Shown: in pieces, positions 9,505 to 19,426 of the stretch
Position numbering within the stretch: the first letter of the stretch is position 1
Layout of the letters: each line of letters begins with the position of its first letter
Assembly: GCF_000154445.1 (NCBI RefSeq)
Contig: NZ_DS499566.1
Strand: one strand, 5' to 3'
DNA: 64,000 nt
Source: Intestinibacter bartlettii
GTDB lineage: Bacteria; Bacillota; Clostridia; Peptostreptococcales; Peptostreptococcaceae
The notes under the pieces: generated by a model
What the model saw: only the letters and a program-made list of their open reading frames with translations
What the model was told of the DNA's origin: nothing
Databases searched by the model: none
Program-made: the position numbers and the translations under genes

Positions 9505-10491
9505 CTATTTAACTCCCATTATACCATCGACTAAAACATCTACAGTTGCATTTAGGAAGTAATCGTTTATATTTACATCTTTTAAGGCTTCTTTTATGCC
9601 TTCTTCGCTGTGTTTAACTCCAGTTAATTTTTCTTCTATAAAAGATACATCTTCTTTTCCAAAGAAGTCTCCGAAGAATTTGATATCTTTTATTATTCCT
9701 TTTTCTACGTTTAAGTTAAACTCAACATTTCCACCTGGATATTTTAATTCATTGCTTAAAGCGAATTTTGGTGAGTTTCCGTAGTTCCATTCCCAAGTGC
9801 TGTATTTTTCTTCTACTAATTTTTCTATATTAGCTATATCTTCATCAGTCATAGTGTACATTTTACTGTCTTTATCAGTTTTAGCTATAAAATCCATTAA
9901 ATAATCTTTGAATTCTAAAACTGTCATAGGTTCTTTTAAATGTTCGCTTATATTAGTGACTCTTGATTTAACAGATTTAACAGACTTCCCTTCAAATTTT
10001 ATAGGTTTTACTTTAAGAGCTGCTGATACATCGTTTATTTCTGATGAGAATAATAAAGTACCATGGTGCATTACTCTGTCTTTGTAATTGTATTGTGCAT
10101 TTCCTGAGAATTTTTGTCCATCTATTAATAAGTCGTTACGTCCTGAAAATTCAGCATTTACACCAAGTCCTTTTAATGCATCGACAATAGGCATTGTAAA
10201 GCGTTTGAAGTCACTAAAGTGGTTATTGTTACAAGCTATAAAAGTAAAGCATAGATTTCCTAAGTCGTGGAAAACTGCTCCTCCACCTGACTGTCTTCTA
10301 ACTACTTTTATATCGTGTTCTTTAACATATTCATAATTTATTTCAGATAAAGTATTTTGGTTTTTTCCAACTATTATAGCCGATTCATTTCTCCAAAGTA
10401 AGAATAAATCTTCCTTTGTGTTTTTTAAAAAATATTCTTCCATTGCTAAATTAAAATATGGATTTGTTTTTTCGTTGTAAATTAATAACAT
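9505..10491 (-). CDS. lplA: Lipoate-protein ligase A
   Basis: A 328-residue cytoplasmic enzyme that activates lipoate with ATP and attaches it to lipoyl domains (2-oxoacid dehydrogenases, glycine cleavage H protein). Family motifs are VVRRQSGGGAVFHDLGN near residue 64, the Lys-containing KFSGNAQYNYKDRVMHHGTLL near 127, and a C-terminal accessory domain (about 245-328). Length is normal. No lipoate-dependent complex is encoded nearby, so it is probably a scavenging enzyme. Transcribed toward tyrS; both share the terminator at 9425. Confidence 0.92.
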   Translation of the reverse strand: MLLIYNEKTNPYFNLAMEEYFLKNTKEDLFLLWRNESAIIVGKNQNTLSEINYEYVKEHDIKVVRRQSGGGAVFHDLGNLCFTFIACNNNHFSDFKRFTMPIVDALKGLGVNAEFSGRNDLLIDGQKFSGNAQYNYKDRVMHHGTLLFSSEINDVSAALKVKPIKFEGKSVKSVKSRVTNISEHLKEPMTVLEFKDYLMDFIAKTDKDSKMYTMTDEDIANIEKLVEEKYSTWEWNYGNSPKFALSNELKYPGGNVEFNLNVEKGIIKDIKFFGDFFGKEDVSFIEEKLTGVKHSEEGIKEALKDVNINDYFLNATVDVLVDGIMGVK

Positions 10492-10594
10492 TAAATTGTT
10501 GTCCCCCTGTGGATTTTAAAAATTTTTTTCAATATAAATACAATATAGATTTACATTTCATTATGTTAATTTCGACAGAAATATAAAATATCCT

Positions 10595-11902
10595 CTAATT
10601 TATCTGAAATTTTTTTCTTATAAAATGAACAATAGGAACGATATATAGATAAAATGCAAATGGGATATAACTATAACTATTTATTCCAAGTACTGAACAA
10701 GGGACAAGTGCTGCTATACACCATGGGATTAGTGCAGGCGTTAAAATTGCTGAGTTTGAAAAATCTAGTGCAAGTTCATCATTTGGTTCATCTTCATAGA
10801 GATCTTTTAAAATATCTAAAGTTAAAATAATAGCGATAGTTTGGCTACAACCAACAGCAGCATTTATTATTCCAAGTATTACTGTAACTAAAAAAATAGA
10901 AGACTTTGATAAGTTTTTTTCTTTTAATTTAACTTTTAAATTTTCAAATACATTTAACCCGCTGAAAAATCCAGAAATAGAACATGAAATTACAATTATA
11001 TAACATGTTTTTAACATCGAAATTATACCGCCACCATGGATTATATTTTTCAAAATATCAGAGTTATTGCTATATCCGAAAACTAAATAATTCAAAAAAT
11101 CATAAACATTCGTATGTTGGATAAAAATATCTAAAATAAATGCACATAATACACTTATCGGAATAGAATGAGTTATTTGAACTTTTAATATTGAAAGAAG
11201 AAACAATATAATAGCAGGTAACAATAATAAAAGTGATACATTGTAATAATTATATAATTCATTGCTCAAGCCATTACTCATAGATGTAAGTGGGTATTTA
11301 AGTGAAAGTACAAGATAAAAAGCTATACATAATGCAAAAGGAATTATATTATCTATTATTATTTTTTTTACATAATCAAATAGTTTTAAATTTGTTAAAT
11401 TGCAAAGTAAAAGTAAGCTTGATGAAAGTGGAGAAGTTCTATCTCCAAAGTATGCACCTGAAAAAATTGCCCCACCTAATATTCCTAAATTAATTCCGGC
11501 AGCTTTTCCTATTATAATAAGAGGAATACCAACAGCGCTGACTGTACCAAAAGAAGTCCCAATAAGCATAGATATCAAACTTGTAATTAAAAATGCACAC
11601 AATATAAATAAGTTAGGATTTACGTATTTTAAAGAGTAATAAATAATGCTAGAAATTACACCCGAACTTAACCATGAACTTATAAGCATACCTATTAAGA
11701 CTAGTATTAATATTATATTTAATGACTTTTTAGTCTCAATCCAATAAAGCATACCTATTTTTTTTAGTGAATAGCCTCTTTTTAAACCTATAAAAGTAAA
11801 AAATAAAAGCGATATGGTGAGTCCATAGCCCAAGAAAATATTGTTTAATACGCTAAATACGAGTATAAATAGAGTAAATAATATACATATAAAAATCAAC
11901 AT
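10595..11902 (-). CDS. NhaC-family Na+/H+ antiporter-type transporter
   Basis: A 435-residue protein with about 11-12 membrane segments. The NhaC signature regions are visible: LIGTSFGTVSAVGIPLIIIG near residue 114, FSGAYFGDRTSPLSS near 147 (the FGD..SP loop), and AAVGCSQTIAIILT near 342. Such proteins exchange Na+ for H+ or organic solutes. It is transcribed away from the second NhaC-family gene (12442), which has a lysine riboswitch; no riboswitch was recognised in front of this one. Substrate unknown. Pseudo-symmetric halves and full length suggest an intact gene. Confidence 0.8.
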   Translation of the reverse strand: MLIFICILFTLFILVFSVLNNIFLGYGLTISLLFFTFIGLKRGYSLKKIGMLYWIETKKSLNIILILVLIGMLISSWLSSGVISSIIYYSLKYVNPNLFILCAFLITSLISMLIGTSFGTVSAVGIPLIIIGKAAGINLGILGGAIFSGAYFGDRTSPLSSSLLLLCNLTNLKLFDYVKKIIIDNIIPFALCIAFYLVLSLKYPLTSMSNGLSNELYNYYNVSLLLLLPAIILFLLSILKVQITHSIPISVLCAFILDIFIQHTNVYDFLNYLVFGYSNNSDILKNIIHGGGIISMLKTCYIIVISCSISGFFSGLNVFENLKVKLKEKNLSKSSIFLVTVILGIINAAVGCSQTIAIILTLDILKDLYEDEPNDELALDFSNSAILTPALIPWCIAALVPCSVLGINSYSYIPFAFYLYIVPIVHFIRKKFQIN

Positions 11903-12118
11903 AAAATATACCCCTCTTTCTAATTATTTAATTTTATTAAATTGTAACACAATAGAGTTATTTTGAAACGAGACTTAGTAATAAGTCTAATAAAACGTAT
12001 ATTTTTTTATAAAATATGTTTATAACATAATAATTTAAAATATAAATACTTGATAGATAGCAAATATATATAAATAAAATTTAAGTATAAATTTTATTTC
12101 AAAATGTAAAAAATATGG

Positions 12119-12147
12119 TTGAATTTAGAAAATAATTAATATATAAT
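12119..12147 (+). promoter_or_regulatory. Sigma-A promoter of lysine riboswitch transcript
   Basis: TTGAAT (12119-12124), 17-bp spacer, TATAAT (12142-12147). Start of transcription is expected near 12154, about 30 nt before the aptamer. Confidence 0.75.
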
Positions 12148-12179
12148 ATAAAAGAAATACAAACAAATGAATATATATA

Positions 12180-12341
12180 GTAAGGTAGAGGTGCAATATA
12201 CAATAGTACAAATGACGAGGGAAGCTGATGACTTATTTCGAAAGGGTATGTTGCCGAAGTATATAGGCGATACTTTAAACCTATATAACTGGGGGTATAT
12301 AAAATATATATATCACTGTCACTAAATGTGGAGAGCTATCA
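12180..12341 (+). promoter_or_regulatory. Lysine riboswitch (L-box)
   Basis: Conserved L-box blocks occur in order: GTAGAGGTGC at 12185, GACGAGGGAAGCTGATG near 12214, GAAAGGGTATGTTGCCGAAG near 12240, CTGGGGGTAT near 12290, CACTGTCACT near 12314 and TGTGGAGAGCT near 12327. These are the junction sequences of the five-helix lysine aptamer. A hairpin TGTTGAT / ATCAACA follows at 12378-12397 but without a clear U tract, so the expression platform is uncertain. Lysine binding should turn down the transporter gene at 12442. Confidence 0.9.
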
Positions 12342-12441
12342 AAACTTATCTTTTTAACATATAAAGTAGCAAATCTTGTTGATTATAAAATCAACATCTT
12401 TAGTGTACCTTTCTGATATTCATAAATATTAGGAGGATAAA

Positions 12442-14193
12442 ATGAAAAATCAAAAAACAAAAATAGTATTAATATCGATTATGATATTTATGATGTCTAC
12501 TGTAATGGCATTTGCCGAAGAAGTAGATATTGTCCAAGTTAATGCAGATAAATACGGTGTATTAACATTAATACCACCAATAGTTGCGATAGTGCTTGCA
12601 TTTATTACAAAAAATGTAGTGATATCTTTAGCTATCGGAATCATGTCTGGAGGATTTATTCTTAATTTCGCAGGAATCAATATTTTTTATACAATAATTC
12701 AAGCATTTTTAGATTTAGTAAGTAGAGCAGTAGAATCTCTTGCAGATCCTTGGCATGCAGGTATAATTTTACAAGTTTTAGCAATAGGTGGAGTTATAAA
12801 CCTAGTAAGTAAAATGGGTGGAGCAAAGGCAATAGCTGAAGCATTATCTAAAAAAGCAAAAACTGCAAAGTCAGCACAGCTTATAACTTGGTTTGCAGGT
12901 CTTTTAGTATTCTTTGATGATTATGCAAATTCACTAATAATAGGGCCTATGATGAGACCTGTAACTGATAAAATGAAAATCTCAAGAGAGAGATTAGCAT
13001 TTATAATAGATGCAACTGCTGCTCCAGTGGCAGGACTTGCAATAATTTCAACTTGGATAGGACTAGAAGTTGGACTTATAGGAGACGCTTTTAATTCAAT
13101 CGGTGTAAATGAAAATGCATTTGGCGTATTTTTAAATACAATACCATTTAGATTTTATAATATATTAATATTAGCATTTATTGTTATAACATCATGCTTA
13201 TTAAAAGAGTTTGGTCCAATGAGAAAATGTGAATTAGAAGCGAGACGTGGTGGAAAAAGTCTTGCTGATGGAAATGAATTAAACAAAAAAATATCGCAAG
13301 AACACGATGATTTAGAACCTTTAGAAGGTGTTGTACCAAATATATGGAGTGCTATAATACCAATAGGAACATTAATAGTAGGAGCATTAATTGCTTTCTA
13401 TTATAGTGGTTATACTACTATAATGGCTGGAGATAATAATGTATCAATCGAAATAATGAAAAATGCACCATTTTCATTTGAAGCTATAAGAGAAGCATTT
13501 AGTAATTCAGATGCATCAGTGGCATTATTCCAATCAGCATTATTTGCGGGAATAGTTGCTATGATTATGGGAGCAAGTAAAAAAATGTTTACAATAAGTC
13601 AAGGTATAGAAATATGGGTAGATGGAATGAAAACTTTACTTATAACTTGTGTAATATTAATATGCGCATGGTCATTAAGTTCAGTTATAAAAGAATTAGG
13701 AACTGCTAAATTCTTAATAAACTACTTATCAGATTCAATACCAGCATTTACACTGCCAAGTATAATATTTGTTTTAGGAGCAATAATATCATTTGCAACA
13801 GGAACATCTTATGGAACAATGGGTATACTTATGCCACTTGCTATACCACTAGCATACTCAATAAATCCTGATATGAGCTATGTAATAGTATCTACAAGTG
13901 CAGTTTTAACTGGTGCAATATTTGGAGATCACTGTTCACCAATATCAGATACAACAATATTATCTTCAATGGGAGCAGGATGTAATCATATAGACCATGT
14001 TAGAACACAAATACCATATTCTCTATTTGTAGGTGCTATAACTATATTATTTGGTTATATACCAGCAGGATTTGGATTACCAGTTTATATAGTACTTCCT
14101 GTAGCATTAGTTGCAGTATTTGTAGGAGTACAAATATTTGGTAAGAGTGTCGATGTTGATACAAATGAAAATATAGATATAGAAGAAGCATAA
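12442..14193 (+). CDS. NhaC-family transporter, probable lysine transporter (LysW-like)
   Basis: A 583-residue membrane protein of the NhaC antiporter superfamily. ATG 12442 is preceded by AGGAGG. The first 26 residues look like a cleavable signal peptide ending VMAFA-EE, which is common in this subgroup. About 12 membrane segments follow. Conserved regions are FFDDYANSLIIGPMMRP near 155, ATGTSYGTMGILMPLAIPLA near 454 and IFGDHCSPISDTTILSS near 493. The lysine riboswitch directly upstream is the main functional evidence: genes of this type under L-boxes are regarded as lysine importers. Na+ coupling is inferred from the family. A bidirectional terminator follows. Confidence 0.85.
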   Translation: MKNQKTKIVLISIMIFMMSTVMAFAEEVDIVQVNADKYGVLTLIPPIVAIVLAFITKNVVISLAIGIMSGGFILNFAGINIFYTIIQAFLDLVSRAVESLADPWHAGIILQVLAIGGVINLVSKMGGAKAIAEALSKKAKTAKSAQLITWFAGLLVFFDDYANSLIIGPMMRPVTDKMKISRERLAFIIDATAAPVAGLAIISTWIGLEVGLIGDAFNSIGVNENAFGVFLNTIPFRFYNILILAFIVITSCLLKEFGPMRKCELEARRGGKSLADGNELNKKISQEHDDLEPLEGVVPNIWSAIIPIGTLIVGALIAFYYSGYTTIMAGDNNVSIEIMKNAPFSFEAIREAFSNSDASVALFQSALFAGIVAMIMGASKKMFTISQGIEIWVDGMKTLLITCVILICAWSLSSVIKELGTAKFLINYLSDSIPAFTLPSIIFVLGAIISFATGTSYGTMGILMPLAIPLAYSINPDMSYVIVSTSAVLTGAIFGDHCSPISDTTILSSMGAGCNHIDHVRTQIPYSLFVGAITILFGYIPAGFGLPVYIVLPVALVAVFVGVQIFGKSVDVDTNENIDIEEA

Positions 14194-14261
14194 TGTCATA
14201 AATAATCAAAATAAGTCAAATATAAATTAGTAATCAAGAGATAATAAATATAAATCAAAAA

Positions 14262-14307
14262 TCAATCAAAAAACTGCTAGCTAAATATAGTTAGCAGTTT
14301 TTTGATT
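14262..14307. terminator. Intrinsic terminator after lysine transporter
   Basis: Long stem ATCAAAAAACTGCTAGCT / AGTTAGCAGTTTTTTGAT (about 14262-14280 and 14289-14306) with one G-U, T6 in the right arm. Confidence 0.8.
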
Positions 14308-14408
14308 TTGCTAAATAAAAGCATTAAAAATAAACTTCTTGGTAATAATATTTAAAAATGAGAAATTTTTAGAATAAAGATTTTTATATATAAAAAAGGA
14401 GTATTTTT

Positions 14409-15604
14409 ATGCCTTATGTAAACTTCAAAGAAGAAAATTATAAATTAGATAAACAAATAAAAAACCGAAAAGAAAACAATAAAAAAATAATAAGCCAAAT
14501 AAAAAAATATAAAACTCTACTAAGTGGATATAGTCTTAATGGAGAATATAGTTTTAAAAACACAAAAAAACAAATGATAGGTACTCAAGGTGTTTTAAAA
14601 GATGAAGATTTTTCAAGTGATTAGTGACGAGGATTTTATCTTTTGCGAATTTTTTTAATTGTAAATTTCAAAATATAAAATTTATAAATTGTACATTTAT
14701 AGGATGTAACTTTAAAAAATGTAGTTTTGGAGGCGGTGGAATTATCTTTGAAAATTGTACATTTGTAAAATCAGATTCAATTAAAACTCCATCTTTAAAT
14801 GTAAAAGATAATTTGGGATGTTATTTTGAAGACTGCTACATATATGCTCAATTTAAAGGAAGTAATATATCATATTCATTATTTGAAAGATGCACATTTG
14901 AAAACACAAATTTTGAATTGTCAGACTTGCAAGCTGTTATTATAATACAAAGCGATCTTTTTAAAATAGTAGTAAGTGATTGTGATTTCCAAAATTTCAA
15001 AACACAAAAATGTTATATGAGTGATTTTGAATTTGACGATAAATATATGACTACTTTTGATGACAAGACATTTTTTGATAAATTAGTAGAAAGAAAAAAA
15101 GATAGAGATGAGTACGAAGGTTTTTATATGATATATCAAAATATAGCTTTTCAATATGAACAAAATAATTTGAAAAGCAATTTTGGTGAATACTATTTTT
15201 TAGGTAAAAAGGCTGAACACAAAACATTGGATTTTCTTCCAAAAATAAAATCATATCTATACTGGTTTTCATGTGGGTATGGAGAAAGACCTCTCTACAG
15301 CATTTATTTTAGTTGTTTTATAATTTTTTTATTTACAGCATTATTTTTATTAGTAGGTATAGATATAGAAGGTGATGTTATTCAGTATAGTAATTTAAAA
15401 ATGATAGAAGGTCTCTCTTTTGGTGAATTTTTGAAACATCTATTAAGAGCATTCTCACTAAGTACAAGTTTATTTAGTGGTGTTGGGGATGAATTATGTG
15501 AACCTACAATACAATCTGTAATACTTGCAGATATAGAGATGATATTTGGCGTAATTGTTATGGGGCTTGGAATAGGTACACTTACTAGAAAAATAGTACG
15601 ATAA
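14409..15604 (+). pseudogene. Pentapeptide-repeat protein with ion-channel-like C-terminus, apparently frameshifted
   Basis: Two overlapping ORFs (14409-14624, 71 aa; GTG 14624-15604, 326 aa) look like one gene of about 397 residues. The first part is lysine-rich and starts at ATG behind AAAGGAG. The second opens with pentapeptide-like repeats (FNCKFQNIKFINCTFIGCNF, then more Cys/Phe-rich repeats to about residue 120 of that ORF). It ends with two membrane segments flanking a pore-like loop (LSTSLFSGVGDELCEP), as in Ion_trans_2 channels. Reading GATTAG as GATAG (14619-14624) and the seven-T run at 14650-14656 as six Ts gives one continuous frame (DEDFIFCEFFNCKF). Alternatively they are two coupled genes. 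Function unknown. Confidence 0.55.
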
Positions 15605-15607
15605 TAT

Positions 15608-15650
15608 AAAATCTCTAGGTAAAAGATTTGATTTTACTTAGAGATTTTTT
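15608..15650 (+). terminator. Intrinsic terminator after pentapeptide gene
   Basis: Stem AAAATCTCTAGGTAAAA / TTTTACTTAGAGATTTT with a T tail. Confidence 0.75.
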
Positions 15651-15829
15651 AAAACTTAAAAATATTTTTTAAAATAGTCTAGTTAAGGTTAATTAAAGGT
15701 AATGATAGTAGTATATAAATGAAAATAATACATAATTTAATTGTATATATATTGTTTTATATAAAGAAAAGTGTAAATATACTGGTTTTATGGTACAATT
15801 AAAAAAAGAATATCAAATGGAGGAGAACA

Positions 15830-16447
15830 ATGACTTCTAATCAAAGAATAGACGAATTTTTAAAACTTCAAGACAAGGGCATTTCTTTAGATGAAATTGC
15901 TTCTACATTGGGCATAAAACCGCAAACACTGAAAAGAGATTTAAATAAAAATGGATATAAAAGTGTGAAAGGAAAATATATAAAAAGGGATGAAAAATCT
16001 CAAAATGTATCAATACAGGTATCTTTTGTAGATAACGAATTAAATCAAAAAAATAATGAAAAGAAAGCTAAAAAAACAACTCCTAAAAAAACTAAAGTTG
16101 CAGAACAAAGTAATAAAAATGAAAAAGTAAAAGTTAAAAATACAAAAACTAGTAAAACTAAAAAAGATAAAAAAATAAATTTGACACAAGAAGATTTAGA
16201 CAAATTGTGTGAAGTTTATGATTGGTATTTAGAAATTAAAGATTGTAAATCTTTAAAACCGAAAAAAACTAAAAAAGAAATAGTTGTTGATTTTGAAAAA
16301 ACAGAAGATAAAACTGTAAGTATGAAAGTGGATAAAGGAGTATGGGAAGATTTTTTACGTCTTTGTAGCAATACTTCTCACGATAGAAAGACTTTAGTAA
16401 CTCAAGCTTTGAGTGATTTTATGAAGGTACATAAAGATCTACTTTAA
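15830..16447 (+). CDS. Putative DNA-binding protein (N-terminal HTH, basic linker)
   Basis: A 205-residue protein with RBS TGGAGGAG before ATG 15830. Residues 5-45 (KGISLDEIASTLGIKPQTLK) form a clear helix-turn-helix. Residues 60-115 are a lysine-rich, low-complexity linker. The C-terminal 55 residues (VSMKVDKGVWEDFLRLCSNT...) resemble a ribbon-helix-helix-like or oligomerisation unit. It is not recognised as a named family. Twenty-five bases separate it from a membrane-anchored protein gene, with which it may be co-transcribed. It could be a nucleoid- or replication-associated regulator; that is a guess from architecture. Confidence 0.6.
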   Translation: MTSNQRIDEFLKLQDKGISLDEIASTLGIKPQTLKRDLNKNGYKSVKGKYIKRDEKSQNVSIQVSFVDNELNQKNNEKKAKKTTPKKTKVAEQSNKNEKVKVKNTKTSKTKKDKKINLTQEDLDKLCEVYDWYLEIKDCKSLKPKKTKKEIVVDFEKTEDKTVSMKVDKGVWEDFLRLCSNTSHDRKTLVTQALSDFMKVHKDLL

Positions 16448-16472
16448 ATTTATTTAGATAGGGGATTTTATT

Positions 16473-17288
16473 ATGAAAAAAAGTAAATTAAAAATTATGC
16501 TAATATTATCTGTATTTTTGGCATTAGCAATGATATTGTGTATTTTTATATTTAAAAATCCTAAAGATAAACAAGAATATAATATCGATAAAAAAGAAGC
16601 AAAGATTTTAGAGATAGAAAATAAAAAAATATATGATATTTCGAGTTCTATTTCCAAAAAAGGCGTTACAACAAAAATAAAAAATATATCAGCTAATCCA
16701 GTTAGAGATATTACTATAGACTATGTTGAATTAGATAAAGATAATAAGAAATTGTCTAATAAACAGATTCCTGTAGATATAACTCTTAAAAAAAATGAAA
16801 AAGCACTTGTATCTATAATACCAGCAGAATATACAGAGACTATAGATATAACCGGATATAGATATAAAAAAGAAGATTACGATATAAAAGTTGACCTAGA
16901 TAATGACGAAGTAGCTGCAACAAAAGAAGACAAAAAAGAAAATGAAAAAATAGATAGCAGTGAAAAATATGAAATCTTGAATGTTGATAATCTGATACAA
17001 ATGGATAAAACAAATTATAAATTAGAGATAAAAAATAAGTCTGACAAAAATATAGGAAATATAATTTTAAAAACTGCTGAGAAAAATCAATATGGAGAAT
17101 ATGTAAGTGTAACTGATATATCAGCGAATACAACATTAGAAGCCAAGGGCAATATAAAAATGATTTTAAGTAGTTCAAATGAAAATAATAAACTTGAAAT
17201 AGTTGGCTATACTTATGACGATATAGGCAGTAAAATTAATATAGATGTAGATTTAAAAGCAAATAGTGCTGATGTTGTCAAAAATTGA
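16473..17288 (+). CDS. Membrane-anchored hypothetical protein
   Basis: A 271-residue protein not recognised as a named family. Residues 7-27 form one hydrophobic anchor; the rest is very Lys/Asp/Glu-rich and predicted extracellular. Two copies of a similar beta-rich unit can be seen (about residues 45-130 and 170-265), each with a strand pattern around IKNISANPVRDITIDYVEL and IKNKSDKNIGNIILKTAE, ending in GYxY(K/D). That suggests tandem FxLYD/DUF-like beta-sandwich domains. It may be co-transcribed with the preceding HTH gene. A terminator at 17295 follows. Function unknown. Confidence 0.6.
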   Translation: MKKSKLKIMLILSVFLALAMILCIFIFKNPKDKQEYNIDKKEAKILEIENKKIYDISSSISKKGVTTKIKNISANPVRDITIDYVELDKDNKKLSNKQIPVDITLKKNEKALVSIIPAEYTETIDITGYRYKKEDYDIKVDLDNDEVAATKEDKKENEKIDSSEKYEILNVDNLIQMDKTNYKLEIKNKSDKNIGNIILKTAEKNQYGEYVSVTDISANTTLEAKGNIKMILSSSNENNKLEIVGYTYDDIGSKINIDVDLKANSADVVKN

Positions 17289-17294
17289 TATTTA

Positions 17295-17333
17295 TATATA
17301 GCTTCTATATAATATAGAAGCTATATTATTTTA
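17295..17333 (+). terminator. Intrinsic terminator
   Basis: Near-perfect dyad ATATAGCTTCTATA / TATAGAAGCTATAT followed by TATTTT. Confidence 0.75.
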
Positions 17334-17362
17334 AAGAAAAAATTCATTAAGGGGAGGTACAA

Positions 17363-18034
17363 ATGAAGGTTTTAGTAGTTGAAGATAATATAAAATTATT
17401 AAAAAGCATATCAGATGAATTAAATAATCATTTTGAAACAGAATCATGTAGTGATGGAGAAGAAGCGCTTTATATGATAGAGCAAAATATTTACGATTTA
17501 ATTGTTTTAGATTTGATGTTGCCTAATTTATCTGGAATAGAAATTTTAAAATGCATGAGAGATAAATTTATAGATACGCCAGTTTTAATATTAACAGCAA
17601 AAGAATCTTTAAATGATAAAGTATCTGCTTTTGAAATAGGAGCTAATGACTATCTTACAAAACCATTTTATATGGAAGAATTAGTAGCTAGAATTTATGC
17701 CATTTTAAGAACTAATGGAAAGATGCAAGCTAAAAATACAATAGACTTTAAAGATTTACATCTTGATTTAAATAAAAGAAGAGTTTTTATAAAAGATGAA
17801 GAAATAGAGCTTCAAAATAAGCAGTTTAACTTACTTGAATACCTTCTTTTAAATAAAGGTTCAATCTTATTAAAAGAGCAAATTTATGATCGTGTTTGGG
17901 GAATTGACTCAGATGTAACTATTGAAATTGTTGAAGTGTATATAAGTCATTTAAGAAAAAAATTAAGTAAATATGGATATGATAAGTGTATAAAAACTAA
18001 GAGAAAAGTAGGTTATATGTTCGATGATAAGTAA
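17363..18034 (+). CDS. OmpR/PhoB-family response regulator
   Basis: A 223-residue two-component regulator. The receiver domain (1-115) has acidic pair E7/D8, phospho-acceptor Asp50 in IVLDLMLPNLSG, Thr near 80 (ILTAKE) and Lys near 102 (LTKPF). The C-terminal winged helix (about 128-223) has KQFNLLEYLLLN and VYISHLRKKL. It is followed by an overlapping sensor kinase gene, so the two form a cognate pair. The genes it controls are not evident. Strong RBS GGGGAGG before ATG. Confidence 0.92.
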   Translation: MKVLVVEDNIKLLKSISDELNNHFETESCSDGEEALYMIEQNIYDLIVLDLMLPNLSGIEILKCMRDKFIDTPVLILTAKESLNDKVSAFEIGANDYLTKPFYMEELVARIYAILRTNGKMQAKNTIDFKDLHLDLNKRRVFIKDEEIELQNKQFNLLEYLLLNKGSILLKEQIYDRVWGIDSDVTIEIVEVYISHLRKKLSKYGYDKCIKTKRKVGYMFDDK

Positions 18035-19280
18035 AGAGGTTATTTCAAAAACACAAAAGAAGCTAATTAAAATAAATATGCTCGTCGTTTTTGGATTTTT
18101 GATTTTACTTTGTATTTTTACATATATTTATTTTGGATATACAAATGACAATAATATAAATAAAGAGATGCATGGTGAATTAAATTCTGTAGTCAATCAA
18201 TTAGAAAAATTGGATTCTAGATATGGACTTTTATATGGATTAGATAGAGAAGGTATAAAGTTACAAAACCCTAAAGATATGGTTTATATTTATATGGATG
18301 ATAATCTTTTAAATAGAAATGAAAATCCTTATTTTGGAGAAGATGAGCCAAATTTTAAAAACGATGAAAATGGAATTTATACGTACTCAACAAAAGAAGG
18401 ATATGAAATAAGAGCATGTATTTATACATATAAAAATTGTAAAATAAAAATTCTTAGAGAAATAAGTAGTGAAATAAGTTCAAGAAGACAACTTTTATTT
18501 ACTATGATAAAAGCTGTAATTATATTTTGTGTATTGACTTACTTTATAGCAATTTACTTAACTAGAAATGCTCTAAAACCAATAGAAATAACTTGGAATA
18601 ACCAAGCAAAATTTATCCAAGATGCATCTCACGAACTTAGAACACCTATAACGATAGTATCATCTAAATTAGAAGGGCTTTTAAAACATCCAAATAATAC
18701 GATAAACGATGAGGTAGAATCTATTGCAGATGCAATGAATGAGACGAGAAGGCTAAAAAAAATGATAAATGATTTGCTTACTTTGACTAAAGAAGATTAT
18801 GTAGATGTAATACAAAAAGAAGAAGTCGATTTAGAATTTTTAGTAAAAGATTTGTGTGATGACTTTTTCGATATAGCTATGATTCAAAATAAAACACTTA
18901 AAGTTTCATCAAATTTAAAACATAAAAATATATTGAGTGATAAAAATAAATTAAGACAGTTATTTGTTATTTTTCTAGATAATGCATTTAAATATACTGA
19001 AGAAGAAGACTATATAAAAGTATCTTTAAATGAAAAGGGCGAAAAAATAATTGTAAAAATTGAAGATAATGGTCTTGGAATTAAAAAAGAAGAAATTCCG
19101 CATTTATTTGACAGATTTTTCAGAAGTGAAAATGTAAGAAATAAAGATATAGATGGTTCTGGAATAGGGCTTTCAATTGCAAAGGTAATATGTGATAGTT
19201 TAAAATACAAATTGGAAGTCGATTCAGAATACGGAAAATGGACAGAATTTAAGATAAGTATACCTATTGATGTAGATTAA
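18024..19280 (+). CDS. Membrane sensor histidine kinase
   Basis: A 418-residue kinase overlapping the response-regulator gene by 11 bases. Two membrane segments (about 17-38 and 164-186) bracket an extracytoplasmic sensor of about 125 residues. The phospho-acceptor His is in FIQDASHELRTP near residue 205. The ATPase has N box LDNAFKYTEE, G1 DNGLGIKKEE, F box HLFDRFFRSE and G2 GSGIGLSIAK. There is no obvious HAMP domain. The sensor region matches no ligand-binding domain recognised here, so the signal is unknown. Confidence 0.9.
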   Translation: MISKEVISKTQKKLIKINMLVVFGFLILLCIFTYIYFGYTNDNNINKEMHGELNSVVNQLEKLDSRYGLLYGLDREGIKLQNPKDMVYIYMDDNLLNRNENPYFGEDEPNFKNDENGIYTYSTKEGYEIRACIYTYKNCKIKILREISSEISSRRQLLFTMIKAVIIFCVLTYFIAIYLTRNALKPIEITWNNQAKFIQDASHELRTPITIVSSKLEGLLKHPNNTINDEVESIADAMNETRRLKKMINDLLTLTKEDYVDVIQKEEVDLEFLVKDLCDDFFDIAMIQNKTLKVSSNLKHKNILSDKNKLRQLFVIFLDNAFKYTEEEDYIKVSLNEKGEKIIVKIEDNGLGIKKEEIPHLFDRFFRSENVRNKDIDGSGIGLSIAKVICDSLKYKLEVDSEYGKWTEFKISIPIDVD

Positions 19281-19426
19281 TATTTTTAGATTTTAATACA
19301 AATTTTAATAGAGATTCTCAATTTATCTTTATTGACAGAAATTGCTAAAAATAAAATTGGTATTCTGCTAAAAATTTGGGTATAATTGTTATTAAAGAAT
19401 AGTAAATAATTCAGGAGGATATAAAA

